37,407 nucleotides of DNA, taken from NCBI GenBank assembly GCA_023461435.1, contig JAEYLC010000017.1, forward strand, positions 1 through 37,407, read 5' to 3'. Below, piece by piece: positions 30,972-37,407 of this stretch. The stretch comes from Bacillota bacterium (GTDB lineage: Bacteria > Bacillota > Clostridia > Christensenellales > SZUA-584). A program made the translations under genes and the position numbers. The notes below the pieces were generated by a model that worked only from the letters and a program-made list of their open reading frames with translations, was not told where the DNA came from and did no database searches. Within the stretch, counting starts at the first letter, position 1; each line of letters opens with the position of its first letter.

Positions 30972-31763
30972 CTAATTAAATTTTATATCGAAGTTGGGAA
31001 GCAGTGCTGTTTTGACGATTGCGAGCCATTCGCGCACATGGCACGAGAGCCAGACGCGCCACGGCGTCGGTGAAGGGATGCCGTAAGCCGTGAGCCCGAG
31101 CTCCTTGGCGCTTTGCAGCGCGCGATAGATATGATAATCGCTCGTCACGACGGCGACATCAGTGCCAAGCCTTTCTTCCTGCATGATTTTCAAAGAAAAC
31201 TCAAGGTTCTCCTCCGTGCTGGTCGATTTACTTTCTGTCAGAATACGTGACGCTTCAATACCGCGTGAAATGAGATAGCTTTGCATCGCAGCCGCTTCCG
31301 AAACAGGTTCGTTGTCTCCCTGGCCGCCCGATACAATAACGATAGTGTCCGGATGCTTATCGAGGTAATCATATGCGGCATCGAGTCTGTTTTTAAGCGA
31401 TATCGTCAACCTGCCGTCCGGAAATATTCCGCACCCGAGCACAATCACCGTATCCGCCGGCTTCTCCGGCACGGCCCCTGCCGCCGCCATCATCAGCGTT
31501 TCGAGCACGAGAATCGCGGCAATACCGACGCATACGCAAACGGTCAGCAGGGCTCGCAGCCACTTTGGTTTAAAAAGCGGCCTGTCAAATTTGAGATGCC
31601 AGACAGCCCAGGAGATCAGCATGATTCCCCCCGCCGCGGGCGCTGCCATTCCGATGCTGATGCCCACCGACGACATGGCGGCGAGTACGCTCCAGACGAT
31701 AATTGCCGCGCCCAACACGACCACGGCAATAAACAAGCATTTCTTCCAAGACTTTTTTGACAT
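30972..31763 (-). CDS. YdcF-like DUF218 membrane protein
   Basis: I use the ATG at 31763, which gives an N-terminus with a basic patch and membrane helix (SKKSWKKCLFIAVVVL); a GGGGGG lies 14 bases before it. A longer frame from 31823 overlaps truA but lacks a ribosome binding site, and a TTG at 31769 is a third option. The product has 263 residues, three hydrophobic segments (about 8-30, 35-55 and 70-92) and a DUF218 domain: TVIVLGCGI, SLKNRLDAAYDYL, IVSGGQGDNEPVSEA and ESKSTSTEENLEFS. YdcF/SanA proteins act in envelope functions, with unknown chemistry. Confidence 0.85.
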   Translation of the reverse strand: MSKKSWKKCLFIAVVVLGAAIIVWSVLAAMSSVGISIGMAAPAAGGIMLISWAVWHLKFDRPLFKPKWLRALLTVCVCVGIAAILVLETLMMAAAGAVPEKPADTVIVLGCGIFPDGRLTISLKNRLDAAYDYLDKHPDTIVIVSGGQGDNEPVSEAAAMQSYLISRGIEASRILTESKSTSTEENLEFSLKIMQEERLGTDVAVVTSDYHIYRALQSAKELGLTAYGIPSPTPWRVWLSCHVREWLAIVKTALLPNFDIKFN

Positions 31764-31809
31764 GCTCAAGATGTGCCCCCCAAAGATAAACTCACCCCAC
31801 CAAAAAAGC

Positions 31810-32550
31810 CTAACGTGACTCATAATAAACGTTCACCAGCATCAGCCCTCTGGCTGGCGCCGTCACGCCCGAACGCTCCCTGTCTTTGTTGTCGATGATG
31901 TCCTTCATCGAGGCGGGAGTCCGCTTTAACTGCCCGATTTCGATCAGTGTGCCCGCGATGATGCGCACCATGTGGTACAAAAAACCGGACCCCTTGATAT
32001 CTATATGTATAAAAGGCTTTTCTTGCGTGATTTCAAGGCTGTGTACGGTGCGCACCGTGTCATTCACCTCGCTGCCGCTCGCGCAGAAGGCGGCAAAGTC
32101 GTGCGTTCCTATAATATATGCAGCCGCTTCGCGCATCGCCTCGATATTGAGGGTTCCCCGCACAAACGCGGCCGTATGCCGGTATATCGCGGGCGCATGC
32201 GCCGCGTTTACAATCGAATACCGGTAATGCTTGCCCTTTGCGTCAAACCGCGCATGGAAGCTGTCGTCAGCCAACTCCGAGTTCTTCACGCGGATATCGG
32301 GCGGCAGATGCATATTGAGCGCATAACATATCTTTTCGGGCGGAATCGAACACCGCGTATCGAGATGCGCGGCCTGCGCCATCGCGTGAACACCGGCGTC
32401 CGTACGCCCCGCGCCGTGGATTCTTACGCTCTCACCTGAAGCGGCTTCAAACGCGCGCTCGAGCACCTCCTGCACTGAAAGTCCGTTTGTCTGCCGCTGC
32501 CAGCCCGCGTAATTCGTGCCGTCGTATTCCACCGTCAGCCTGACTCTCAT
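31810..32550 (-). CDS. truA: tRNA pseudouridine(38-40) synthase TruA
   Basis: The product has 246 residues. The catalytic Asp is D51 in GAGRTDAGVHA, the TruA signature. The N-terminal VEYDGTNYAGWQRQ and the later FHARFDAKGKHYRYSI, GTHDFAAFCASG and GSGFLYHMVRIIAGTLIEIG segments are family hallmarks. The enzyme isomerises uridines at positions 38-40 of the tRNA anticodon stem-loop. It begins 3 bp after the ecfT stop, the standard Firmicute arrangement. Confidence 0.97.
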   Translation of the reverse strand: MRVRLTVEYDGTNYAGWQRQTNGLSVQEVLERAFEAASGESVRIHGAGRTDAGVHAMAQAAHLDTRCSIPPEKICYALNMHLPPDIRVKNSELADDSFHARFDAKGKHYRYSIVNAAHAPAIYRHTAAFVRGTLNIEAMREAAAYIIGTHDFAAFCASGSEVNDTVRTVHSLEITQEKPFIHIDIKGSGFLYHMVRIIAGTLIEIGQLKRTPASMKDIIDNKDRERSGVTAPARGLMLVNVYYESR

Positions 32551-32553
32551 CGA

Positions 32554-33348
32554 TCAATATCCAAACGCCGCAAACACGATGAGCCCCGCCACAATCGCCA
32601 TCGCGATACCGTCGCGCAGACGCATATGCATGATCTTCATGCGCGTGCGGCCCTCGCCGCCGTGATAGCAGCGCGATTCCATCGCAAAAGCGAGCTCGTC
32701 GGCGCGCCGGAACGCGCTCACGAAAAGCGGCACGAGCAGCGGCACCATGCCCGCGGCTCTTTTGAAAATGCTGCCTGAATCAAACTCAGCGCCTCTCGCC
32801 GTCTGTGCCTTCATGATCTTGTCCGTCTCCTCGATCAGCGTCGGGATAAAACGCATCGCGATCGTCATCATCATCGCGAGTTCATGCACGGGGAACCTGA
32901 CCGCCTTCAATGGCTTTAACAGGCTCTCTATGCCGTCCGTGAGCGCGATCGGCGACGTGGTCAGCGTCAGCATCGTCGTCGCCGTGATCAGGAATATCAG
33001 CCGCACGGCCAGATGCACGGCGCTCATCAGCCCTTCCTGCGACACGCGGAATATCCACCACGAGAAAAGCTCGGTGCCACCCGAATAAAAGAACGTATTG
33101 AGCACAAAAGTCAGTAAAATTATGAACCACAGCGGCTTTAAACCGCGCAGCACGAATTTAACGTTCACGCGCGACAGTATCACCGTCGCCACGAGAAACG
33201 CAAATACCACGAGGTTGCCAATCAACGTATCCATCATGAATATCAGCACGATGATCGCGATCACGAGCACGAGCTTGACGCGCGGGTCGAGCCGGTGTAT
33301 GACCGAATTGCCGGGGAAATACTGGCCCAAGGAGATATTCTTGATCAT
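32554..33348 (-). CDS. ecfT: Energy-coupling factor transporter transmembrane protein EcfT
   Basis: The product has 264 residues with about five or six membrane helices. The two coupling helices carry the Ala-Arg-Gly signatures: AQTARGAEFDSG near 185 and AMESRCYHGGEGRTR near 222 (an S-R-C variant of the second ARG motif). It links the two ATPases to exchangeable vitamin or metal S-components. Its ATG overlaps the ecfA2 stop by 4 bp. No S-component gene is in the window, as expected for a group II ECF system. Confidence 0.95.
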   Translation of the reverse strand: MIKNISLGQYFPGNSVIHRLDPRVKLVLVIAIIVLIFMMDTLIGNLVVFAFLVATVILSRVNVKFVLRGLKPLWFIILLTFVLNTFFYSGGTELFSWWIFRVSQEGLMSAVHLAVRLIFLITATTMLTLTTSPIALTDGIESLLKPLKAVRFPVHELAMMMTIAMRFIPTLIEETDKIMKAQTARGAEFDSGSIFKRAAGMVPLLVPLFVSAFRRADELAFAMESRCYHGGEGRTRMKIMHMRLRDGIAMAIVAGLIVFAAFGY

Positions 33349-34211
33349 CCCTTGCCTCCCTTTCCGCCCGCAATCAGGTGCACAGCCGCCTGTTCAAGCT
33401 CGTCAAGGCGGATCACGCTGTCGTCCACCTTAAACCCTTTCGCGCGAAGCTGCGACGCAATGCGCGCCACATACGGAATATCAAGGCCCATCTCTTTAAG
33501 CTCGTCTTCCCGTAAGAACACCTTCTGCGGCGTATCGTCCATCACGAGACGCGCACCGCTCAAAACCGCCACACGGCGCGCGTACTCCGCAAGGTCATCC
33601 ATCGAATGCGTGATCATGATGATCGTGACGCCCTCGCCGTTCAGATGCGTGATGAGGTTCATCAGATGACTGCGGCCTTTGGGGTCCAGCCCCGCCACGG
33701 GTTCGTCGAGTATCAGCACGCGCGGACGGATGGCCAGCACACCTGCGATGGCCACGCGCCGTTTCTGACCGCCCGAGAGCTCAAACGGCGATAACTCCTT
33801 AACACCCTCAAAATCGAGTTCCATGAGTTCCATGGCGTGTCTGACGCGCTGCTCGATCTCCTCCTCCGGCACGCCCGTCTTCTTGGGCCCGAATGCGATG
33901 TCTTTATACACCGTTTCCTCAAAAAGCTGATGCTCGGGATATTGAAACACCACGCCAATAGAGCGGCGCAGCGCTTTTCTGTCGTAGCTCTTGCTCGAAA
34001 TATCAGCGTCGTCGATCAGGACGCTGCCCGATGTGGGCTTTAAGAGCCCTGCGACAAGCCCGATCAATGTGGTTTTGCCCGAGCCCGTGTGCCCGATGAC
34101 ACCCAAAAACTCGCCGTCCTCGATTTTAAGGCTGATATCGTCCACAGCCTTCGCTTCGAACGGCGTACCCGGCATATACGTATATGTTAAGTTCTTCAGC
34201 TCAATTGACAT
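33345..34211 (-). CDS. ecfA2: Energy-coupling factor ATPase EcfA2
   Basis: From the ATG at 34211 (GGAGAAG site) the product has 288 residues. Walker A is GHTGSGKTT, the Q-loop FQYPEHQLFEETVYKDIAFGP is typical of EcfA, the signature is LSGGQKRR and Walker B is LILDEPVAGLDP with the switch His in MITHSMDD. The start lies 16 bp inside the ecfA1 gene, so translation is coupled. EcfA1 and EcfA2 form the heterodimeric motor of ECF importers. Confidence 0.95.
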   Translation of the reverse strand: MSIELKNLTYTYMPGTPFEAKAVDDISLKIEDGEFLGVIGHTGSGKTTLIGLVAGLLKPTSGSVLIDDADISSKSYDRKALRRSIGVVFQYPEHQLFEETVYKDIAFGPKKTGVPEEEIEQRVRHAMELMELDFEGVKELSPFELSGGQKRRVAIAGVLAIRPRVLILDEPVAGLDPKGRSHLMNLITHLNGEGVTIIMITHSMDDLAEYARRVAVLSGARLVMDDTPQKVFLREDELKEMGLDIPYVARIASQLRAKGFKVDDSVIRLDELEQAAVHLIAGGKGGKG

Positions 34212-35026
34212 ATCTTCTCCACCAGTTCTTCCGTTGTGAGAGGGCACTGACCCATGTCAAAGCCCTTCGCTTTGAGGCGGTGATAAAGCGCGATATGCGG
34301 CGGCGCAGACAGCCCCGCTTCGCTCAGCGCCTGTTCATCCGCGAACACCTCGCGCGGCGTGCCCATTTTGGTGATCTGGCCGCCCGTCATCACAACCACA
34401 GTGTCCGCCTGCAGCGCCTCCTCCATGTAATGCGTGATCAGCAATATCGTTTTGCCCTCGCCGTTGAGCTGCCGGATGGTATCCAGCACCTCTTTCCGCC
34501 CCTCGGGGTCCAGCATGGCTGTGGGTTCGTCAAACACGATGATGTCCGGATGCATCGCGAGCACGCCCGCGATGGCCACGCGCTGCTTCTGGCCGCCCGA
34601 GAGCATGTGAGGCGCGCGTTCCTTAAAAGCGCTCATGCCCACCTGCTCCAGCGCCGCGTCCACACGCTCGCGGATCTCCTTTGGCGGCACACCGATGTTT
34701 TCGGGACCGAAAGCCACATCCTCTTCCACGATCGTGGCAACCAGCTGATTGTCCGGATTCTGAAACACCATGCCGGAGCACTTGCGGATATCCCAGATCT
34801 TTGCTTCGTCCTTCGTGTCCATGCCGTTAATCAGCACGCTGCCCGACGCGGGCAAAAACAGCGCGTTAATATGACGCGCAAACGTCGATTTGCCCGATCC
34901 ATTGTGCCCGATGATGGCGACAAAAGCGCCTTTCTCCACCGCCAGAGTGACGCCTGAAAGCGCAGGCGTGATGCTCGTTTCGCTCGTATAGGAATATGAA
35001 ATATCTTTAACTTCTACAATGCTCAT
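34196..35026 (-). CDS. ecfA1: Energy-coupling factor ATPase EcfA1
   Basis: The product has 276 residues. Walker A is GHNGSGKST, the Q-loop FQNPDNQLVATIVEEDVAFGPENIG is the EcfA1 type, the signature is LSGGQKQR and Walker B is IIVFDEPTAMLDP, with the switch His in LITHYMEE. It is the first gene of the ecfA1-ecfA2-ecfT-truA unit, separated from rplQ by a terminator and a promoter of its own. Confidence 0.95.
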   Translation of the reverse strand: MSIVEVKDISYSYTSETSITPALSGVTLAVEKGAFVAIIGHNGSGKSTFARHINALFLPASGSVLINGMDTKDEAKIWDIRKCSGMVFQNPDNQLVATIVEEDVAFGPENIGVPPKEIRERVDAALEQVGMSAFKERAPHMLSGGQKQRVAIAGVLAMHPDIIVFDEPTAMLDPEGRKEVLDTIRQLNGEGKTILLITHYMEEALQADTVVVMTGGQITKMGTPREVFADEQALSEAGLSAPPHIALYHRLKAKGFDMGQCPLTTEELVEKICQLS

Positions 35027-35086
35027 GCGGATGCCTTTTCCCTCTTTATCCCCTTTAACTGTTCACTTGATTTATTAATAGCCTCA

Positions 35087-35114
35087 ATTATACACCAAAA
35101 GGCTCTGAAATCAA
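35087..35114 (-). promoter_or_regulatory. SigA-type promoter of the ecfA1 operon
   Basis: On the minus strand TTGATT (35109-35114), a 16-nt spacer and a perfect TATAAT (35087-35092). The -35 box and spacer lie inside the terminator hairpin that ends the ribosomal protein operon. Confidence 0.6.
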
Positions 35115-35131
35115 AATTCAAAGCCTTTTTT
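35097..35131. terminator. Terminator after rplQ
   Basis: GGCTCTGAA (35101-35109) and TTCAAAGCC (35117-35125) form a 9-bp stem with one G-U pair, flanked by AAAA and TTTTTT; it can act in both directions. The minus-strand U-tract is only four residues. Confidence 0.65.
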
Positions 35132-35178
35132 AAGCGCGTCCCCTTAAAAAGGGTTAAATTTAATCTCCCGATGTCTTA

Positions 35179-35688
35179 TCAGACCAGCTCGAGTATGACC
35201 ATTTCGGTCGCGTCACCGCGGCGCGGCCCCTTCTTGATGATGCGCGTAAATCCGCCGCCCGTACCAAGATCTTTCGCACGCTTGTCATACTTCGGCCCGT
35301 ATTCACGGAACATCTTCTCGACGAGCGGATTCGTCACTTCGCCCGCACGCTTCTTATAATCGTACTTCGACTCGCCGTCTTTTCTGGCTTCCGGCACGTT
35401 ATAAAGATAGCTCATCAGCTTGCGCCTTGCGGCGAGCTTGGAGGGCGCGTCGTTGACGACTTCGCGCTTCACTTTTTCATCACCGTCGGTCACTTCCTTA
35501 ACGACCTTGACGGTGCTGTCGTATTCCTTAACCGCGATCGTGATCAGTTTCTCCGCAATGCTCCTGGCTTCTTTCGCCCGGGCCAGCGTTGTCTCGATGC
35601 GTCCATACCATAACAGCCCTGTGACGAGGTTCCGAAGCGTCGAGCGTCTCTGGTCCTGCTGTTGATTGAGATGTCTGTATCCAGCCAT
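35179..35688 (-). CDS. rplQ: 50S ribosomal protein L17
   Basis: The start at 35688 (GAGGAGG site) gives MAGYRHLNQQQDQRRSTLRNL, the usual L17 N-terminus; product 169 residues. L17 of E. coli or B. subtilis has about 120-127. The excess comes from two charged inserts, about residues 54-80 and 98-118. The C-terminal GGGFTRIIKKGPRRGDATEMVILEL is canonical. L17 binds 23S rRNA near the exit tunnel. It is the last gene of the ribosomal protein operon. Confidence 0.96.
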   Translation of the reverse strand: MAGYRHLNQQQDQRRSTLRNLVTGLLWYGRIETTLARAKEARSIAEKLITIAVKEYDSTVKVVKEVTDGDEKVKREVVNDAPSKLAARRKLMSYLYNVPEARKDGESKYDYKKRAGEVTNPLVEKMFREYGPKYDKRAKDLGTGGGFTRIIKKGPRRGDATEMVILELV

Positions 35689-35759
35689 AATTAGCCTCCT
35701 CGTTGCCGCAAGCCGGACATTCGCAAATGCCATGCGGCGAAAAAAATTGTCAAATAGTA

Positions 35760-36704
35760 TTAGTCGTCAAGGCGCAGCGAAAGTCCGAGTGCGGCAAGCT
35801 TCTGCTCAACCTCTTCAAGAGACTTGCGCCCCAGATTCCTGACCTTCATCATTTCTTCTTCGTTGCGCTTGATCAGCTCTTCCACCGTGTTGATGCCGGC
35901 GCGCTTTAAGCAGTTGTACGAGCGCACGGAAAGGTCAAGCTCTTCGATCGTGATCTCAAGCACCTTTTCCTTCTTGTCTTCCTCGGGCTCCACCATGATC
36001 TCCACGTTCTGGACGTGGTCGGTCAGCGCCACGAACTGGACAAGATGCTCGTTTAGTATCTTCGCCGACAGCGACACCGCTTCGTCCGGCGCGATCGTTC
36101 CGTTGGTCCAAAGCTCGATAGAGAGCTTGTCGTAGTCGGTGATCTGCCCGACGCGCGTATTTTCCACCGTGAAGTTCACCTTTCTCACGGGTGTGAACAG
36201 TGAATCCACAGGAATCACGCCGATTGGCATGTCGTTTTCCTTGTTCTTATCGGCGAGCACATAGCCGCGCCCCTTCTCGACGGTGATCTCCATGTAAAGG
36301 CTGCCGTCTCTGTCAAGAGTCGCGATGTGCATCTCGGGATTGAGTATCTCGACATCGGCATCCGTCATGATATCGGCTGCCGTGACATCCTTCGGACCCT
36401 TCACATCCAGCGTCATCGTCTTGGGTTCGTCGACGTACATCTTAACCGCAAGGCCTTTCAAGTTCATCACGATGTTGACGACATCTTCGCTGACGCCCTT
36501 TATCGTGGAGAACTCATGCAGCACATTGTCGATCTTGACGCGCGTGACCGCCGCACCCGGCAGGCACGAAAGCAGCACACGTCTTAAAGAATTGCCAAGC
36601 GTTGATCCGAAGCCGCGCTCCAGCGGCTCCATCACGTATTTCGCGTAAGAATTGTCGCTTGTTTTTTCAACGCACTGTATGTTCGGCTTTTCAATTTCTA
36701 ACAT
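35760..36704 (-). CDS. rpoA: RNA polymerase alpha subunit
   Basis: The product has 314 residues. The N-terminal domain (about 1-228) has the dimerisation motif ERGFGSTLGNSLRRVLLSCLPGAAV, and the C-terminal domain (about 245-314) has the helix-hairpin-helix SVRSYNCLKRAGINTVEELI and VRNLGRKSLEEVEQKLAALGLSL, which contacts UP elements and activators. AGGAGG precedes the ATG. It lies between rpsD and rplQ, the conserved alpha operon order. Confidence 0.98.
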   Translation of the reverse strand: MLEIEKPNIQCVEKTSDNSYAKYVMEPLERGFGSTLGNSLRRVLLSCLPGAAVTRVKIDNVLHEFSTIKGVSEDVVNIVMNLKGLAVKMYVDEPKTMTLDVKGPKDVTAADIMTDADVEILNPEMHIATLDRDGSLYMEITVEKGRGYVLADKNKENDMPIGVIPVDSLFTPVRKVNFTVENTRVGQITDYDKLSIELWTNGTIAPDEAVSLSAKILNEHLVQFVALTDHVQNVEIMVEPEEDKKEKVLEITIEELDLSVRSYNCLKRAGINTVEELIKRNEEEMMKVRNLGRKSLEEVEQKLAALGLSLRLDD

Positions 36705-36757
36705 TTATAACCCTCCTGTTATAGACGAATTGTTTTTGAGGGCAACCGCAATTTCCG

Positions 36758-37381
36758 TTACTTAGAGTAATACTCAACGATCAGATGCTCTTCGATGGTG
36801 AGGTCGATATCCTCTCTTGCCGGCGCAGCGACCACTCTGCCTGTCAGATTCGCATTGTCCATGTTGAGCCAGCTCGGCATCGGCCTTGCTTCGCTTTCAC
36901 GAATCTCTTTAAACTTGTCGGTATCGGCGAGCTTCTTCTTTACTGTGATCTCATCACCGCTGCTCACGATAAAAGACGGAATATCCACCTTCTTGCCGTT
37001 GACGAGTATATGACCATGCAGCACGATCTGACGCGCCTGCGCCCTTGAGTCTCCAAGGCCAAGACGGTAAACCACATTGTCAAGACGCGATTCTAAGAGT
37101 TGCAGCAGATTCTCACCTGTTTTGCCCTTCATGCGCTCAGCAATACCATAATATTTTTCGAACTGAGATTCAAGCATGCCGTAAGCGCGCTTAACCTTCT
37201 GCTTTTCGCGAAGCTGAATCCCGTATTCGGATACTTTCTTTCTGCTCTTGCTCTGCACGCCGGGGGCCTGCGGCCTTTTTACGTACGAGCATTTTCCGGA
37301 ATAGCACCGGTCGCCTTTCAGGAAGAGCTTGCAGCCTTCTCTGCGGCACAGACGGCACACGGAACCTGTATATCTAGCCAT
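36758..37381 (-). CDS. rpsD: 30S ribosomal protein S4
   Basis: The product has 207 residues. The N-terminus has Cys at 9, 12, 17, 26 and 31, matching the zinc-binding C+ form of S4. The S4 RNA-binding domain (about 95-160, with RLDNVVYRLGLGDSRAQARQIVLHGHILVNGK) is complete. S4 is a primary 16S rRNA binder and, in many bacteria, the autogenous repressor of its operon; I did not detect a leader structure because the upstream region is cut off at the window edge. GGAGGAG precedes the ATG. Confidence 0.97.
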   Translation of the reverse strand: MARYTGSVCRLCRREGCKLFLKGDRCYSGKCSYVKRPQAPGVQSKSRKKVSEYGIQLREKQKVKRAYGMLESQFEKYYGIAERMKGKTGENLLQLLESRLDNVVYRLGLGDSRAQARQIVLHGHILVNGKKVDIPSFIVSSGDEITVKKKLADTDKFKEIRESEARPMPSWLNMDNANLTGRVVAAPAREDIDLTIEEHLIVEYYSK

Positions 37382-37407
37382 TGTCCATTCTCCTCCTTAT
37401 ACTCTCC

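Overview
The window looks like a chromosomal segment of an endospore-forming, Gram-positive Firmicute of the Clostridia type. The evidence is the order rpsD-rpoA-rplQ-ecfA1-ecfA2-ecfT-truA, a murA-spoIID-spoIIQ block with promoter sequences resembling those of the mother-cell and forespore sigma factors, lipoproteins with Ser/Glu- or Pro/Thr-rich stalks, a YozE-family protein and strong GGAGG-type ribosome binding sites. Base composition is moderate for the group. I see no rRNA, tRNA, CRISPR array, insertion sequence or prophage.

Layout, left to right. (1) 1-2450: two small minus-strand operons of unknown envelope proteins (a truncated gene, a PH-like membrane protein, an anchored extracellular protein and a zinc-ribbon membrane protein). 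Each is headed by the same 17-bp palindromic operator, placed exactly 21 nt before the -10 box. (2) 2564-12187: a minus-strand carbohydrate regulon. It has an RpiR regulator, a ribose-type ABC importer (lipoprotein, double ATPase, permease), an AraD-type 4-epimerase, two paralogous SIS-domain isomerases, a Gfo/Idh/MocA dehydrogenase and an AraB-type kinase. There is no AraA, so an atypical pentose or pentitol pathway is likely. (3) 12190-14482: an unexplained, fold-prone intergenic region, a YozE-like gene, a decayed AhpD-like pseudogene, a Cys-rich Sm-like small protein and a YgjP-type metallopeptidase. (4) 14547-16930: a PadR regulator, a HAAS/2TM protein and a protein made of ten tandem copies of the same 2TM unit. 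(5) 17082-21800: murA, spoIID and spoIIQ, then a phosphodiester glycosidase lipoprotein and an anchored Pro/Thr-rich protein. (6) 21854-25747: serS and argS with their own promoters, and a divergent unknown gene. (7) 25763-30928: a BMP-family nucleoside-type ABC importer. (8) 30972-37381: a YdcF-like protein, truA, the energy-coupling-factor module and the end of the ribosomal protein/RNA polymerase operon.

Two themes recur. Both ABC-importer operons, and the sugar operon a second time, carry long hairpins without a U-tract between genes, which probably set unequal expression of binding protein and membrane parts. Several envelope modules (operator pair, PadR module, spoIID-spoIIQ) carry recognisable regulatory DNA. 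The least explained items are the twin operator-controlled operons, the tenfold 2TM array and the structured gap at 12393-12660.
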